Source: Lewinellaceae bacterium
GTDB lineage: Bacteria > Bacteroidota > Bacteroidia > Chitinophagales > Saprospiraceae
Direction of reading: 5' to 3'
DNA length: 64,000 bases
Assembly (NCBI GenBank): GCA_020636215.1
Contig: JACJYG010000005.1
Coordinates: 186,001-250,000, forward strand
Shown: positions 8,352-16,234 of the stretch, piece after piece
How the letters are laid out: each line of letters starts with the position of its first letter
How positions within the stretch are numbered: the stretch's first letter is position 1
Translations under genes and position numbers: made by a program
Notes under the pieces: generated by a model
Told to the model about the DNA's origin: nothing
What the model saw: only the letters and a program-made list of their open reading frames with translations
Database searches by the model: none

Positions 8352-8633
8352 ATGGGGAAGTATTTTGTTATTGGTTTAATTTGTTATTTTCCAGTATTTT
8401 ATATATTGTTTTTTATTTTTTACAATTACTTTTTTTCTAAAGTAGTAGTGTTTTGTGCTAAAAGCGGCGTCACTTTTTTTGAAGTTGATTGGGAAAAAAT
8501 TTGGAAGGTTGCTATAAAAAATAGTACATTTGGATACTACCAAGAATTTTCTTCACTCTATCAGAGAGAGCGCGTTAGTGAGAGGCCCCGATATCCTCTA
8601 TCGGGGCTTTTTTCATGCCTGTTGCAGCGGTAA
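8352..8633 (+). CDS. Doubtful small AT-rich membrane-protein ORF
   Basis: The frame can start at ATG 8352 (or TTG 8346). The first ~30 residues form a very hydrophobic helix rich in Phe, Ile and Tyr, then the sequence becomes polar. Base composition between about 8350 and 8530 is strikingly AT-rich compared with the GC-rich genes on both sides, which suggests recently acquired or decayed DNA. The frame runs straight through the hairpin terminator at 8585-8613, so its last ~20 residues are unlikely to be real. Either a small membrane protein ended prematurely or a remnant; no family is recognised. Confidence 0.25.
   Translation: MGKYFVIGLICYFPVFYILFFIFYNYFFSKVVVFCAKSGVTFFEVDWEKIWKVAIKNSTFGYYQEFSSLYQRERVSERPRYPLSGLFSCLLQR
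8585..8613 (+). terminator. Rho-independent terminator
   Basis: Perfect 9-bp stem GCCCCGATA / TATCGGGGC with loop TCCTC, followed by TTTTTT on the + strand. The T-run shows it ends + strand transcription coming out of the AT-rich islet. The last base touches the stop codon of the minus-strand kinase, so it also separates the convergent transcripts. Confidence 0.85.
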
Positions 8634-10607
8634 TTCCACAAAAAAGGTTGTGCCTTTGCCCTCCGCGCTTTCAAAGCGTATTTCCCCGCCCAGTATATCC
8701 AGATAGCGTTTCACAATATTGAGCCCCAGGCCGGTGCCTTGTATATTGATCGCGTTGGCAGCCCGGAAGAAGCGGGTAAAGAGGTGCCGTTGGTCCTCTT
8801 CGGGAATGCCGATCCCCTCGTCGCGAATGCTGGCCAGCAGTTGGCTATCCTGGAGTTGGACTGAAAAGTGGATGGATGCGCCTTCCGGGGAGTATTTGAT
8901 CGCGTTGGAGAGCAGGTTGATGAACACGTTTTTGAGCATCTTTTTATCCAGCACTACTTCCTGTCCGAGCTTCTCGAAATTCGTATTGATCTTCTGTCCG
9001 TTTTTCAGAAGCCCCTGTATGTCGTCAACGATCTCTTCCGCCAGGTCAAGCAGCAGGAACGTCACTGGTTCAAGCCGGATCTTGCCTTCTTCGAGTTTGC
9101 TCAGTGAAAGGAAATCGCCGAGTATTCCGGTAAGGTTGGTCACTGCGGATCGGATCCGGCGCAGGTGTTTGGAACGTTTATCCTGCTGGCCGGACTCGGT
9201 GTACAAGCCGATTAGCTCGGAGGAAGAAGCAATAGTGGTTAGGGGCGTACGGAACTCATGGGAAGCCATCGAGACAAAGCGGGATTTTAGTTCACTCAGC
9301 TCTTTTTCTCTGTTCAGCGATTTGCGCAGTTCTTCTTCGTTGTGGCGCAGCGCTTCCACGGCAGCTTTGCGTTCCTTAATCTCCCGTTCCAGCTTCAGGT
9401 TGGATTGCAATAGCTTATTGACCACTTCGGTCAGTTTTTCGGTGCGTTCTTCTACTTTTTGTTCCAGTTCCCGATTGAGGGCAAGTATCTTTTCTTCCGC
9501 TTTTTTCTGTCCGGTAAGGTCATGAATAACCCCACTGAATAGCACCCGTCCTTGTGACTCCACCCGGCTGACGCCTAGTTTGAACGGGAAGAGGCTGCCG
9601 TCTTTGCGGCGCCCGTCCACCTCCCTGCCGATGCCAATGATTTTACCGATACCCGTTTGGTGATAGTTTTGAATATAGCTGTCGTGCTTTCGGTGGTGAG
9701 GAGCGGGCATCAACATATTGACGTTTTGGCCTAGCAATTCTTCCCGGCTGTAACCAAAAAGCCGGCTGGCCGCTTCGTTGGCCAGGATCATGCCCCCTTT
9801 GTCATCGATGATTATGATACCGTCTACTGCCGTATTGATGACGGCCTCCAGGGTATGCCAGCTTTCGCGGAGTTTTTCTTCCGCTGCTTTGTGCTCGGAG
9901 ATATCCTTGAACAAGAGCACCATCAGATGCTCATTGAGTGCGGGGATAAGGGCGGTGGTTATCTCAAAGTGCTTTTCCCCTCCCTTCAAGGTGTGCAGGC
10001 GCAATTCAAACTGTTGCCGTTCCTGCCGGCTAAGGCTTTGGATGTGGGCCTGAAGTTGCCCCAAATCAGCAGGCGTTCCCGGATGATTGGAAAAGGGGCC
10101 GTCATTTAGTAGCGCCTGTTCGTTTTCAGCTTCGAATAGGCGAGCCAGTTCCTGGTTGCATTTCAGGGGCCGCTGTTGTGGCAGGTTGTAAATGAGGATG
10201 CCTACCGGAATCCATTCGAACATATGCGCATAGAGCTCCAGGCTCTGGGCAATGGAGGATTTGCAATGGACCAGCAAAAAATAGGCGGGGCCGTCATTTT
10301 TCCAGGCCTGCCGGAGGGTGTAGGAAAGGTGGATGCTTTGCCCATCCTGTTTCCGCCCAAGAGTGGAACCCTGAGCCTGTTCTACACCAGCTGCTTCCGA
10401 CAACTCCAGTAAAGGAAGAACCTCTGATAAGTAAAGGCCTGGCAGGGCTTCTTCCTCATAACCGAAGAGACGGGCGAATCCCTGATCGGCTGACAGGATC
10501 AGGCCATCTTTCCGAACGGCCAGCAGGCCATTGATGTGCGTGCTCAGGAAACTCTCGAAATCGTAACCCCTGCTCAATAAGCCAATGATCTCTTCGGTAG
10601 ATTTCAT
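8613..10607 (-). CDS. Three-PAS-domain hybrid-free sensor histidine kinase
   Basis: 664 residues with no transmembrane segment, so probably a cytoplasmic sensor. Three PAS-type regions lie at about 20-85, 125-235 and 245-370. The third has the FixL-like signature GIGREVDGRRKDGSLFPFKL and is followed by a PAC motif. A coiled coil (~375-440) leads to the HisKA domain with phospho-acceptor His450 in SMASHEFRTPL. The HATPase domain shows the N box (NLLSNAIKYSPEG), DEGIGIPEED and GTGLGLNIVKRY. No receiver domain or response-regulator gene is adjacent, so it is an orphan kinase. The signal is unknown; FixL-like PAS sensing of oxygen or redox would be a guess. Confidence 0.9.
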   Translation of the reverse strand: MKSTEEIIGLLSRGYDFESFLSTHINGLLAVRKDGLILSADQGFARLFGYEEEALPGLYLSEVLPLLELSEAAGVEQAQGSTLGRKQDGQSIHLSYTLRQAWKNDGPAYFLLVHCKSSIAQSLELYAHMFEWIPVGILIYNLPQQRPLKCNQELARLFEAENEQALLNDGPFSNHPGTPADLGQLQAHIQSLSRQERQQFELRLHTLKGGEKHFEITTALIPALNEHLMVLLFKDISEHKAAEEKLRESWHTLEAVINTAVDGIIIIDDKGGMILANEAASRLFGYSREELLGQNVNMLMPAPHHRKHDSYIQNYHQTGIGKIIGIGREVDGRRKDGSLFPFKLGVSRVESQGRVLFSGVIHDLTGQKKAEEKILALNRELEQKVEERTEKLTEVVNKLLQSNLKLEREIKERKAAVEALRHNEEELRKSLNREKELSELKSRFVSMASHEFRTPLTTIASSSELIGLYTESGQQDKRSKHLRRIRSAVTNLTGILGDFLSLSKLEEGKIRLEPVTFLLLDLAEEIVDDIQGLLKNGQKINTNFEKLGQEVVLDKKMLKNVFINLLSNAIKYSPEGASIHFSVQLQDSQLLASIRDEGIGIPEEDQRHLFTRFFRAANAINIQGTGLGLNIVKRYLDILGGEIRFESAEGKGTTFFVELPLQQA

Positions 10608-10801
10608 ATTTTCTGTGAATGATAGGAGAAACCCGCTCTGAAAAAAGGGTTGCGCTAGCTGGGTTTAAAGTTATGAATTTACGGAAAAAAACAATCAAAA
10701 GCGTTTGATGTTGATAAAACTCAGGTGGCTTTCTGATAAAAATCATTTATCCCCCACCTGAAATCCCCCACTTTGCTTCTTGAAAAAAAGCCAAAGTGAA
10801 G

Positions 10802-11056
10802 ATGGTCCATATTCAAGTTTTAGGTTTGGGAAATAGCCAGCATCGGCAACTGAGCCACAACCTCCTGGCCGCGCTCGATAGCGTCGGCCTGCGCGCTGAG
10901 ATAGAACAGGTGACGGAAGTAGATGACATTCTACGTTTTAGAGTGAGTGCTATTCCTGCCATTATTTTCAATGGCCACATTTTTTATGAAAATGGCCATA
11001 CCCCAAGCATAGAGGAATTGCGCAAACTGCTGTCTGCTCAGGCAGTGGAACACTGA
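10802..11056 (+). CDS. Thioredoxin-fold (Thioredoxin_3 type) small protein lacking the CXXC motif
   Basis: 84 residues from ATG 10802 (an in-frame GTG at 10796 would add two). The pattern beta-alpha-beta with IQVLGLG at the start, a helix, IEQVTEVDDILRF, cis-Pro strand AIPAIIFNGHIFYENG and a final helix IEELRKLL is that of the small archaeal/bacterial thioredoxins with GxGCxxC. Here the position of CxxC reads N11-S12-Q13-H14, and no other cysteine exists. It therefore cannot do dithiol chemistry. It may be a structural or binding protein, or a regulator. It follows the kinase promoter divergently, with about 190 bp between the starts. Confidence 0.65.
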   Translation: MVHIQVLGLGNSQHRQLSHNLLAALDSVGLRAEIEQVTEVDDILRFRVSAIPAIIFNGHIFYENGHTPSIEELRKLLSAQAVEH

Positions 11057-11114
11057 CGCCCATCCGGCCATCCCCTCAACGGCCTTGCTCGGGGCCGGGC
11101 AAAGGGGTAGCCTT

Positions 11115-11585
11115 TCAGCCATTCAATATCCCCTCCAGGTCTGCCGGGGAATAATTCACCGACTTCAGCGTCTTGTTATCATCGCTGCGGTAGACGAGGA
11201 AAACGCCTTCGGATTCGACTACATAACTGTCGAAGCCACGCGTTTCCTTGTAGTGGCGCATGGTGGCTTCAGCTTCTTCCCTGGTTTTGCAGGTTTTGCT
11301 CATGTTGGAGCGCTGCACTTCATCGAAGAGCGCCCGGAACTTCGGCCCCAGGCCAAATTCCAGCACCGCACCGGATAATACGTATTGCAGGTCGCACAAA
11401 GCGTCGGCGATCTCCACGATATCCCGGTCGTCGATGGCTTGCTGTAATTCCCGGAGTTCTTCCGCCAGTAAAGCTACCCGCAGGCGGCAACGGCGCTCAT
11501 CGGGAATGATGGGCTGAGGTTCTATGGGGTGCCGGAAAGTCCGGTGAAATTCCGCCACCTGATTGAGGGCGTCTAGCTTATCCAT
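11115..11585 (-). CDS. MazG/HisE-like nucleotide pyrophosphohydrolase family protein
   Basis: 156 residues when started at the Met of MDKLDALNQV; an in-frame start 20 codons upstream gives an atypical N-terminus and was not used. The all-alpha NTP-PPase motif is present as Glu42-Glu43-x-x-Glu46 (AEELREL) and Glu58-x-x-Asp61 (EIADAL), which bind Mg2+. The rest resembles the phosphoribosyl-ATP pyrophosphohydrolase-like group, which hydrolyses (d)NTPs or similar substrates to monophosphates, for example for nucleotide-pool cleaning. No histidine-biosynthesis genes are near, so a HisE role is unlikely. The C-terminal ~50 residues (FDSYVVESEGVFLVYRS) are an extra domain of unknown role. Confidence 0.75.
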   Translation of the reverse strand: MDKLDALNQVAEFHRTFRHPIEPQPIIPDERRCRLRVALLAEELRELQQAIDDRDIVEIADALCDLQYVLSGAVLEFGLGPKFRALFDEVQRSNMSKTCKTREEAEATMRHYKETRGFDSYVVESEGVFLVYRSDDNKTLKSVNYSPADLEGILNG

Positions 11586-11823
11586 AATGATCCATGTTTT
11601 TTTTGGCGCCGCCAAAATAATAATTTGTCCCGGCCTTCCAGCCATATCTTTTCAAGTAGTGATAAATCACGGGCCGGATGAATAATTCAGAGGCTCAGCT
11701 CTGAATTTCTCAATATTTCCCTATACTTTTGCAGCGCTTCGCTTTCTGCCTCCTAGCCAGGCTGGGTGGAGTGTTGTTCTTACAGAACTTTCATTATGGT
11801 TGGACTCTAAATCTTAGGCGCAA

Positions 11824-13227
11824 TTGGCAGTTCCCAACAGATACTTTGACCTCATCGATCAGACCTTTTACTTTCCACAGGAAGGATTTGACATCGAGGA
11901 CGGATACCTGGTATTCAACGGCGTTCCGCTCATTTACCTGATCCGTAAATACGGCACCCCTTTAAAGCTGACTTATCTTCCCAAGATCGGCTCCCAGGTT
12001 AAAAAGGCCCGCAACCTGTTTACCCGGGCTATGAAATCCGTGGGATACAGGGGTAAATATTACTACTGTTACTGCACAAAAAGCAGTCATTTCAGTTATG
12101 TGCTCAACGAAGTGCTCAAACACGACGTGCACATTGAAACCTCCTCGGCTTTCGACATCGACCTCATCCGGCGCCTGCACAAAAAAGGGCGCCTATCTAC
12201 CGATACGATCATCGTCTGTAATGGCTTTAAAACGGAAGGCTATCTCGAACGCATCGCCGCCCTGATCAACGACGGCTTCGAAAACGTCATCCCTATTTGT
12301 GACAACATGGGCGAGATCGACTACTATGAGCAACACGTCAAAGGGAAGTGTAAGATCGGCATCCGGGTGGCCACCGAAGAAGAACCGAATTTTGAGTTCT
12401 ATACCTCCCGCCTCGGCATCCGAAATGCCGATGTTTCCCGCTTCTTCCACGAGAAGATCAAGGACAACCCCAAGTTCGAACTCAAAATGCTCCACTTTTT
12501 TGTGGATACCGGCATCAAGGATACGCTCTACTATTGGGGTGAACTGAAAAAGGCCATCAAGCTGTACGGCGAGATCAAACAGCATAGCAAGAGCCTGAAC
12601 GCCATCAATATCGGCGGTGGCATGCCTATTCGCAACTCCCTGGGCTTCGAATTCGACTACAAATACATGGTCAAGGAGATCGTCAACCTCATTTTGCAGG
12701 CTTGTGAAGAGGATGAAGTGCCCGAACCGGATATTTTCACGGAATTCGGAAAATACACCGTGGGGGAAAGCGGAGCGGCCATATTTTCCGTGCTGGCGCA
12801 AAAGCTGCAGAACGATTCCGAGATGTGGTACATGATCGACAATTCCCTCATGACCACCCTGCCGGATACCTGGGGCATCAGCGAACGCTTTATCCTGCTG
12901 CCGATCAACAAATGGCAAAGCGACTACCGCCGCGTCAACATCGGCGGCCTGAGTTGCGATAATTCCGATTACTACAACTCTGAGATACACGAAGGCCAGG
13001 TCTACCTCCCGGCCTATGACTCCAACGATGCCGAGCCGCTCTACCTGGGCTTTTTCCATACCGGCGCTTACCAGGATTCCATCAGCGGCTACGGCGGCAT
13101 AAAACACTGCCTTATCCCTTCCCCCAAACACGTAATCATCTACAAGAACTCGCAGGGCAATATCGTGGATAAGCTCTACCAGCCGGAACAGACGGCGGAG
13201 GAGATGCTGAAGATTTTGGGGTATTAG
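11824..13227 (+). CDS. speA: Biosynthetic arginine decarboxylase, alanine-racemase-fold (Bacteroidota type)
   Basis: 467 residues. Starts with TTG: an in-frame TAG lies 9 bp upstream and the next in-frame ATG would remove about 70 conserved residues. The N-terminal PLP barrel has Lys86 in YCTKSSHF as the expected Schiff-base lysine, HIETSSAFDIDLI after it, and GGGMPIRNS as the phosphate-binding Gly-rich loop. The second beta domain carries FTEFGKYTVGESG and a final CLIPSPKHVIIY. Bacteroidota proteins of this type are annotated as arginine decarboxylases that make agmatine for polyamine synthesis; assignment over other group IV decarboxylases rests on overall resemblance. It stands alone, followed by an 8-bp repeat array. 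Confidence 0.82.
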   Translation: MAVPNRYFDLIDQTFYFPQEGFDIEDGYLVFNGVPLIYLIRKYGTPLKLTYLPKIGSQVKKARNLFTRAMKSVGYRGKYYYCYCTKSSHFSYVLNEVLKHDVHIETSSAFDIDLIRRLHKKGRLSTDTIIVCNGFKTEGYLERIAALINDGFENVIPICDNMGEIDYYEQHVKGKCKIGIRVATEEEPNFEFYTSRLGIRNADVSRFFHEKIKDNPKFELKMLHFFVDTGIKDTLYYWGELKKAIKLYGEIKQHSKSLNAINIGGGMPIRNSLGFEFDYKYMVKEIVNLILQACEEDEVPEPDIFTEFGKYTVGESGAAIFSVLAQKLQNDSEMWYMIDNSLMTTLPDTWGISERFILLPINKWQSDYRRVNIGGLSCDNSDYYNSEIHEGQVYLPAYDSNDAEPLYLGFFHTGAYQDSISGYGGIKHCLIPSPKHVIIYKNSQGNIVDKLYQPEQTAEEMLKILGY

Positions 13228-13235
13228 GGGATAGG

Positions 13236-13291
13236 TTTAGGAGTTGGGAAGTTTAGGAGTTTAGGAGTTTAGGAGTTGAGGAGTTGATAGG
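13236..13291. repeat. Tandem repeat, 7 units of 8 bp (TTTAGGAG)
   Basis: Seven contiguous 8-mers: TTTAGGAG four times plus TTGGGAAG, TTGAGGAG and TTGATAGG. They start 8 bp after the arginine decarboxylase stop and end before the next gene. Confidence 0.92.
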
Positions 13292-13328
13292 CCCTGCATA
13301 CTTGCATATACCCAATACATACCCACCT

Positions 13329-14045
13329 ATGCGCTCATACGCAAATACACGCCTTTTCTGTCAAAGGCTTATCCTGTTATGGTTGTTGCTGTCCTGCTTC
13401 AGTTGGTCAGATGCTTCGGGCCAGTCGCGGCGGCGGGCGCCGCAGCAGCGCTTTCGGGCGGGCCTATTGCTCGGTGGTAATTTTTCGCAGGTCGATGGCG
13501 ACAAATACAATGGGTACCACAAAGCCAGCCTGCTGATGGGCTTGCAGGCATCGGCCGTGCTGAGCCGGCAATCGGAATTGGGGGTGGAACTGCTCTATCT
13601 CCGCAAGGGCAGCAAAACGGAAACTTCCTCCAGCCTAAGCAGCGTAAAGGGCTTACGCAACCGGCATCTCGACTTTCAATACGCAGCAGTACCACTTTAT
13701 TTGCGCTACCGATGGAAAAAGGAAGGGCCTTCTGGTTTTGTGGAAGGCGGCTTTTCCTACGCCCGGATTGTGGGAATTCGCATTACCGAACCGTCGAGCC
13801 CAACGGATGGCCTGCTTTTTCGGGATATTGAGGGAGATTTGCAGCGCAATGAGTTTTCCATACTGGCCGGCCTGGGACAGGAATTCACCAAAAACCTGGG
13901 CTTGAAACTGCGGTACAGCATCGCCCTCAACAAGCTTTACGAAAACCCCGAACCGCCACCGCCCCGGACGCTTTCCACCGCCCCGCCCCGCATTGATTAT
14001 CTCCGCAATTATTACTGGGCCCTGATGGTATTTTACCGATTTTAG
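13329..14045 (+). CDS. Outer-membrane beta-barrel protein, PorT-like
   Basis: 238 residues from ATG 13329; an upstream in-frame start would place 15 non-hydrophobic residues before the signal peptide. Signal peptide about 1-31 (LILLWLLLSCFSWSDASGQ). The mature part alternates polar and hydrophobic residues with FRAGLLLGGNFSQVDGD at the start, typical of Bacteroidota outer membrane beta-barrel domains (PorT/OMP_b-brl_2), and ends in WALMVFYRF with the terminal Phe favoured by the Bam machinery. It probably forms an 8- or 10-strand barrel. Ligand or role unknown. It converges on the lipoprotein genes 26 bp downstream. Confidence 0.75.
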   Translation: MRSYANTRLFCQRLILLWLLLSCFSWSDASGQSRRRAPQQRFRAGLLLGGNFSQVDGDKYNGYHKASLLMGLQASAVLSRQSELGVELLYLRKGSKTETSSSLSSVKGLRNRHLDFQYAAVPLYLRYRWKKEGPSGFVEGGFSYARIVGIRITEPSSPTDGLLFRDIEGDLQRNEFSILAGLGQEFTKNLGLKLRYSIALNKLYENPEPPPPRTLSTAPPRIDYLRNYYWALMVFYRF

Positions 14046-14070
14046 GGATTTGGGGAGGAGCAGGGCTATT

Positions 14071-15078
14071 TCATTGATCCAGATCCAGCTTCCACTCCTC
14101 GCCGGTCTGGGTGTTATACAATACCATATTCGTCGTAAAAAAAACCTGGCTTAATTCAGGATATGTGTAGTCTCTTCGGCTTATGGCCAACCAACTTGGA
14201 GACGCTGGAAGTATATTTGGATAATAATAGAAGAGATTATCACAAGTTTTTTCTAGGGTTTCTATTTCCCCTGTGGAAACATGGATACGAAATAGCCCTA
14301 AAGCAAAAGCACCAATTATTGTTTCATCGCTTTCCCATGTCAAAGCCAAAGGCCATCCTTTACCCATTCCATTCAGTTCAACAATATTGGTCAAATATCC
14401 GTTATCAAGGTTCAAAATCACTATTTTGGAATATGCCCCTGAAATTTCGCTTTTCAAATTCATGGCTATTCTGTTCTTCCGCCCGGCGATTGCATAACAG
14501 TCTAAGTTAAAGCTATCCAGAACAGTGCCCTCAACGGATACCAGATATGCAACCTTTTTAAACCGCGCCCGGTAGAAGAATGCTTCGCCATTCATACACC
14601 AATCAAAGGTAATATTATTAATTTCTGATGAGACTGGTGAAAGGTTACTCCCTGTTTCATTTATTTTATACAATAAGCCATCTTGATTGTTCATGAAAAG
14701 TATCCATCCATTCTGATTAATTTTGGGTTGAACATAAACATTGTCGGCGAGCTTTTGCTTTTTCCCTGAGCAGGTGTCGACTTTCCATAATTCTGCGCCG
14801 ATATTACTGCTGGCACCCTCTGGGTGGAAGGTATACAGCCACTCATCCAAATTGATAGAGCTTTTGCCTACTAATGCATAGCCCGGTCCGATTCTAGTAG
14901 AAATATATAAGTTTCCAGACGATATCTCCGGGAAAATCACACAGCTATCGGTAGGTAATGGATTGGCATAAAGCGTGCTGTCGCATTGTTTGCCGTTGGG
15001 CGGGCAGAAGGTGTCTTTGTCCTTGGTGCAAGAACAAAACGTTATTGCCAGCGCAACAAAAACACTCAGCCTGGTCAT
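14071..15078 (-). CDS. Predicted lipoprotein, propeller-like, tandem paralogue 2
   Basis: 335 residues from the ATG at 15078, chosen because its ATGA overlaps the stop of the upstream paralogue and gives a clean lipobox. Signal peptide MTRLSVFVALAITFCSC with the lipid-modified Cys at about 17. Repeating beta elements (GWILFMNNQDGLLYKINE, IVILNLDNGYLTNIVEL, GLFRIHVSTGEIETL) suggest a beta-propeller. It is clearly homologous to the next gene: both have ELWxxDTC, FDWCMxGE and a C-terminal TGEEW motif. No function is recognised. Translational coupling through the ATGA overlap is likely. Confidence 0.6.
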   Translation of the reverse strand: MTRLSVFVALAITFCSCTKDKDTFCPPNGKQCDSTLYANPLPTDSCVIFPEISSGNLYISTRIGPGYALVGKSSINLDEWLYTFHPEGASSNIGAELWKVDTCSGKKQKLADNVYVQPKINQNGWILFMNNQDGLLYKINETGSNLSPVSSEINNITFDWCMNGEAFFYRARFKKVAYLVSVEGTVLDSFNLDCYAIAGRKNRIAMNLKSEISGAYSKIVILNLDNGYLTNIVELNGMGKGWPLALTWESDETIIGAFALGLFRIHVSTGEIETLEKTCDNLFYYYPNILPASPSWLAISRRDYTYPELSQVFFTTNMVLYNTQTGEEWKLDLDQ

Positions 15079-16080
15079 GGTTCGATATCTATTACCCATT
15101 CCTCTCCCGTGTTGGTATTGAATGCAATAAAAGACGTGATAGATTTCACCACCCCTGGCGTCTGCGGATAGTTTCGGTCAATACGCCCCAGAAACATCCA
15201 GGGTTGCCCATCTTCGGTTATCACGGGAACAGTATATGCGGCATTGTCGCAACTTTCCTTCAATTGAGCCATCGTCCCGTTGGAAATGTCAATCCGGAAA
15301 ATGCCACTAGGGTTCACCCATATCACATGGGATGGGCCCTGCCATTCCAATTGTTTTAGAGGGTGATAGCTGACATTTCCCAAGCCTGGGGGCACAGAGA
15401 AGACTTTTGTTAATTCCTTGTTTTGCAGGTTTAGAATGGCCAAGGTATCCGAGTGTTCGCCAATAGATACCGCCAGTTGGTCCCCCCTCGCTGCAAGCGT
15501 ACGATAGTCAAGAAGGAATGTGTCCAGAATGGCTCCCTGTTTTAGAATACAGGAAAGTAGTGTCTTTCCACAAGTCCTTTGTAACGAAGTATTCTCCATC
15601 CATACACCAATCAAAATAATAATGCGTGATTTTTTCGGATACCAGGCTGAGGCTATCGCCGTTTGTTTTGACCTTATAAAGCTTAAAATCATTGGCATCT
15701 TTGAATAATACCCAATCCTGGTTATTGGCTTTAGGCGGTCCCTCCAAAGCCGGGGCCAATATGTTTCTGGTGTTTTCACAGGTATCTATAACCCATAACT
15801 CACTATCCCTACCCGATAAATACCGCTGATAAATAAATAGGTGGGCATTGGCAGGGCTCTTACCAACAGGGACTATGCTTGGTTTAAGGGCGATAAAAAC
15901 ATAACTAGCTCCAAATTCCGGCAGCATCCAGCAAGTGTCTATAGTGCTGAGCCTTGTAAAGAGTGAGGTATCGCAGGAAGAGTAAATGGGAGGGCAGTTT
16001 TCTCCTCCAAGGCCGTCTTCTTTAGTGCAGGAAAAAGCCAGCAAGCACAACAGAGAAGCGAAGAAAAAAAATGGTTTCAT
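15075..16080 (-). pseudogene. Predicted lipoprotein, tandem paralogue 1, broken by a single-base frameshift
   Basis: The N-terminal half (from 16080) has a signal peptide and lipobox LLAFSC, then aligns with the neighbour through FDWCMDGEYF and TTFLYSKTG before running out of frame. The C-terminal half continues in the next frame from AILDTFLLDYRTL to TGEEWVIDIEP. The break lies at about 15531-15546, in CTAAAACAGGGA (reading the minus strand), and one extra base explains it. The total span of 1006 bp is 335 codons plus one base, almost exactly the size of the intact paralogue. Either a genuine recent pseudogene or an assembly or sequencing error in a short A/G-rich run. Confidence 0.75.
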
Positions 16081-16234
16081 GGAGTTAATGTTAAAAAGCT
16101 TGACCAGCTTTCATTAAGCAGTAGCATTGGTAAATTTACAAAACCTATTGTTACTCAAGATAACAACCTACGGAGAATGAAACAACCAAGCACCCGAAAA
16201 ACCTTATCTTAGCCGGCCTTAAAAACCGACTCTT

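Noticed and set aside
11586..11645. N-terminal extension of the MazG-like protein
   Set aside because: The added 20 residues (MAGRPGQIIILAAPKKTWII) lie outside the NTP-PPase fold and the downstream ATG gives a normal start.
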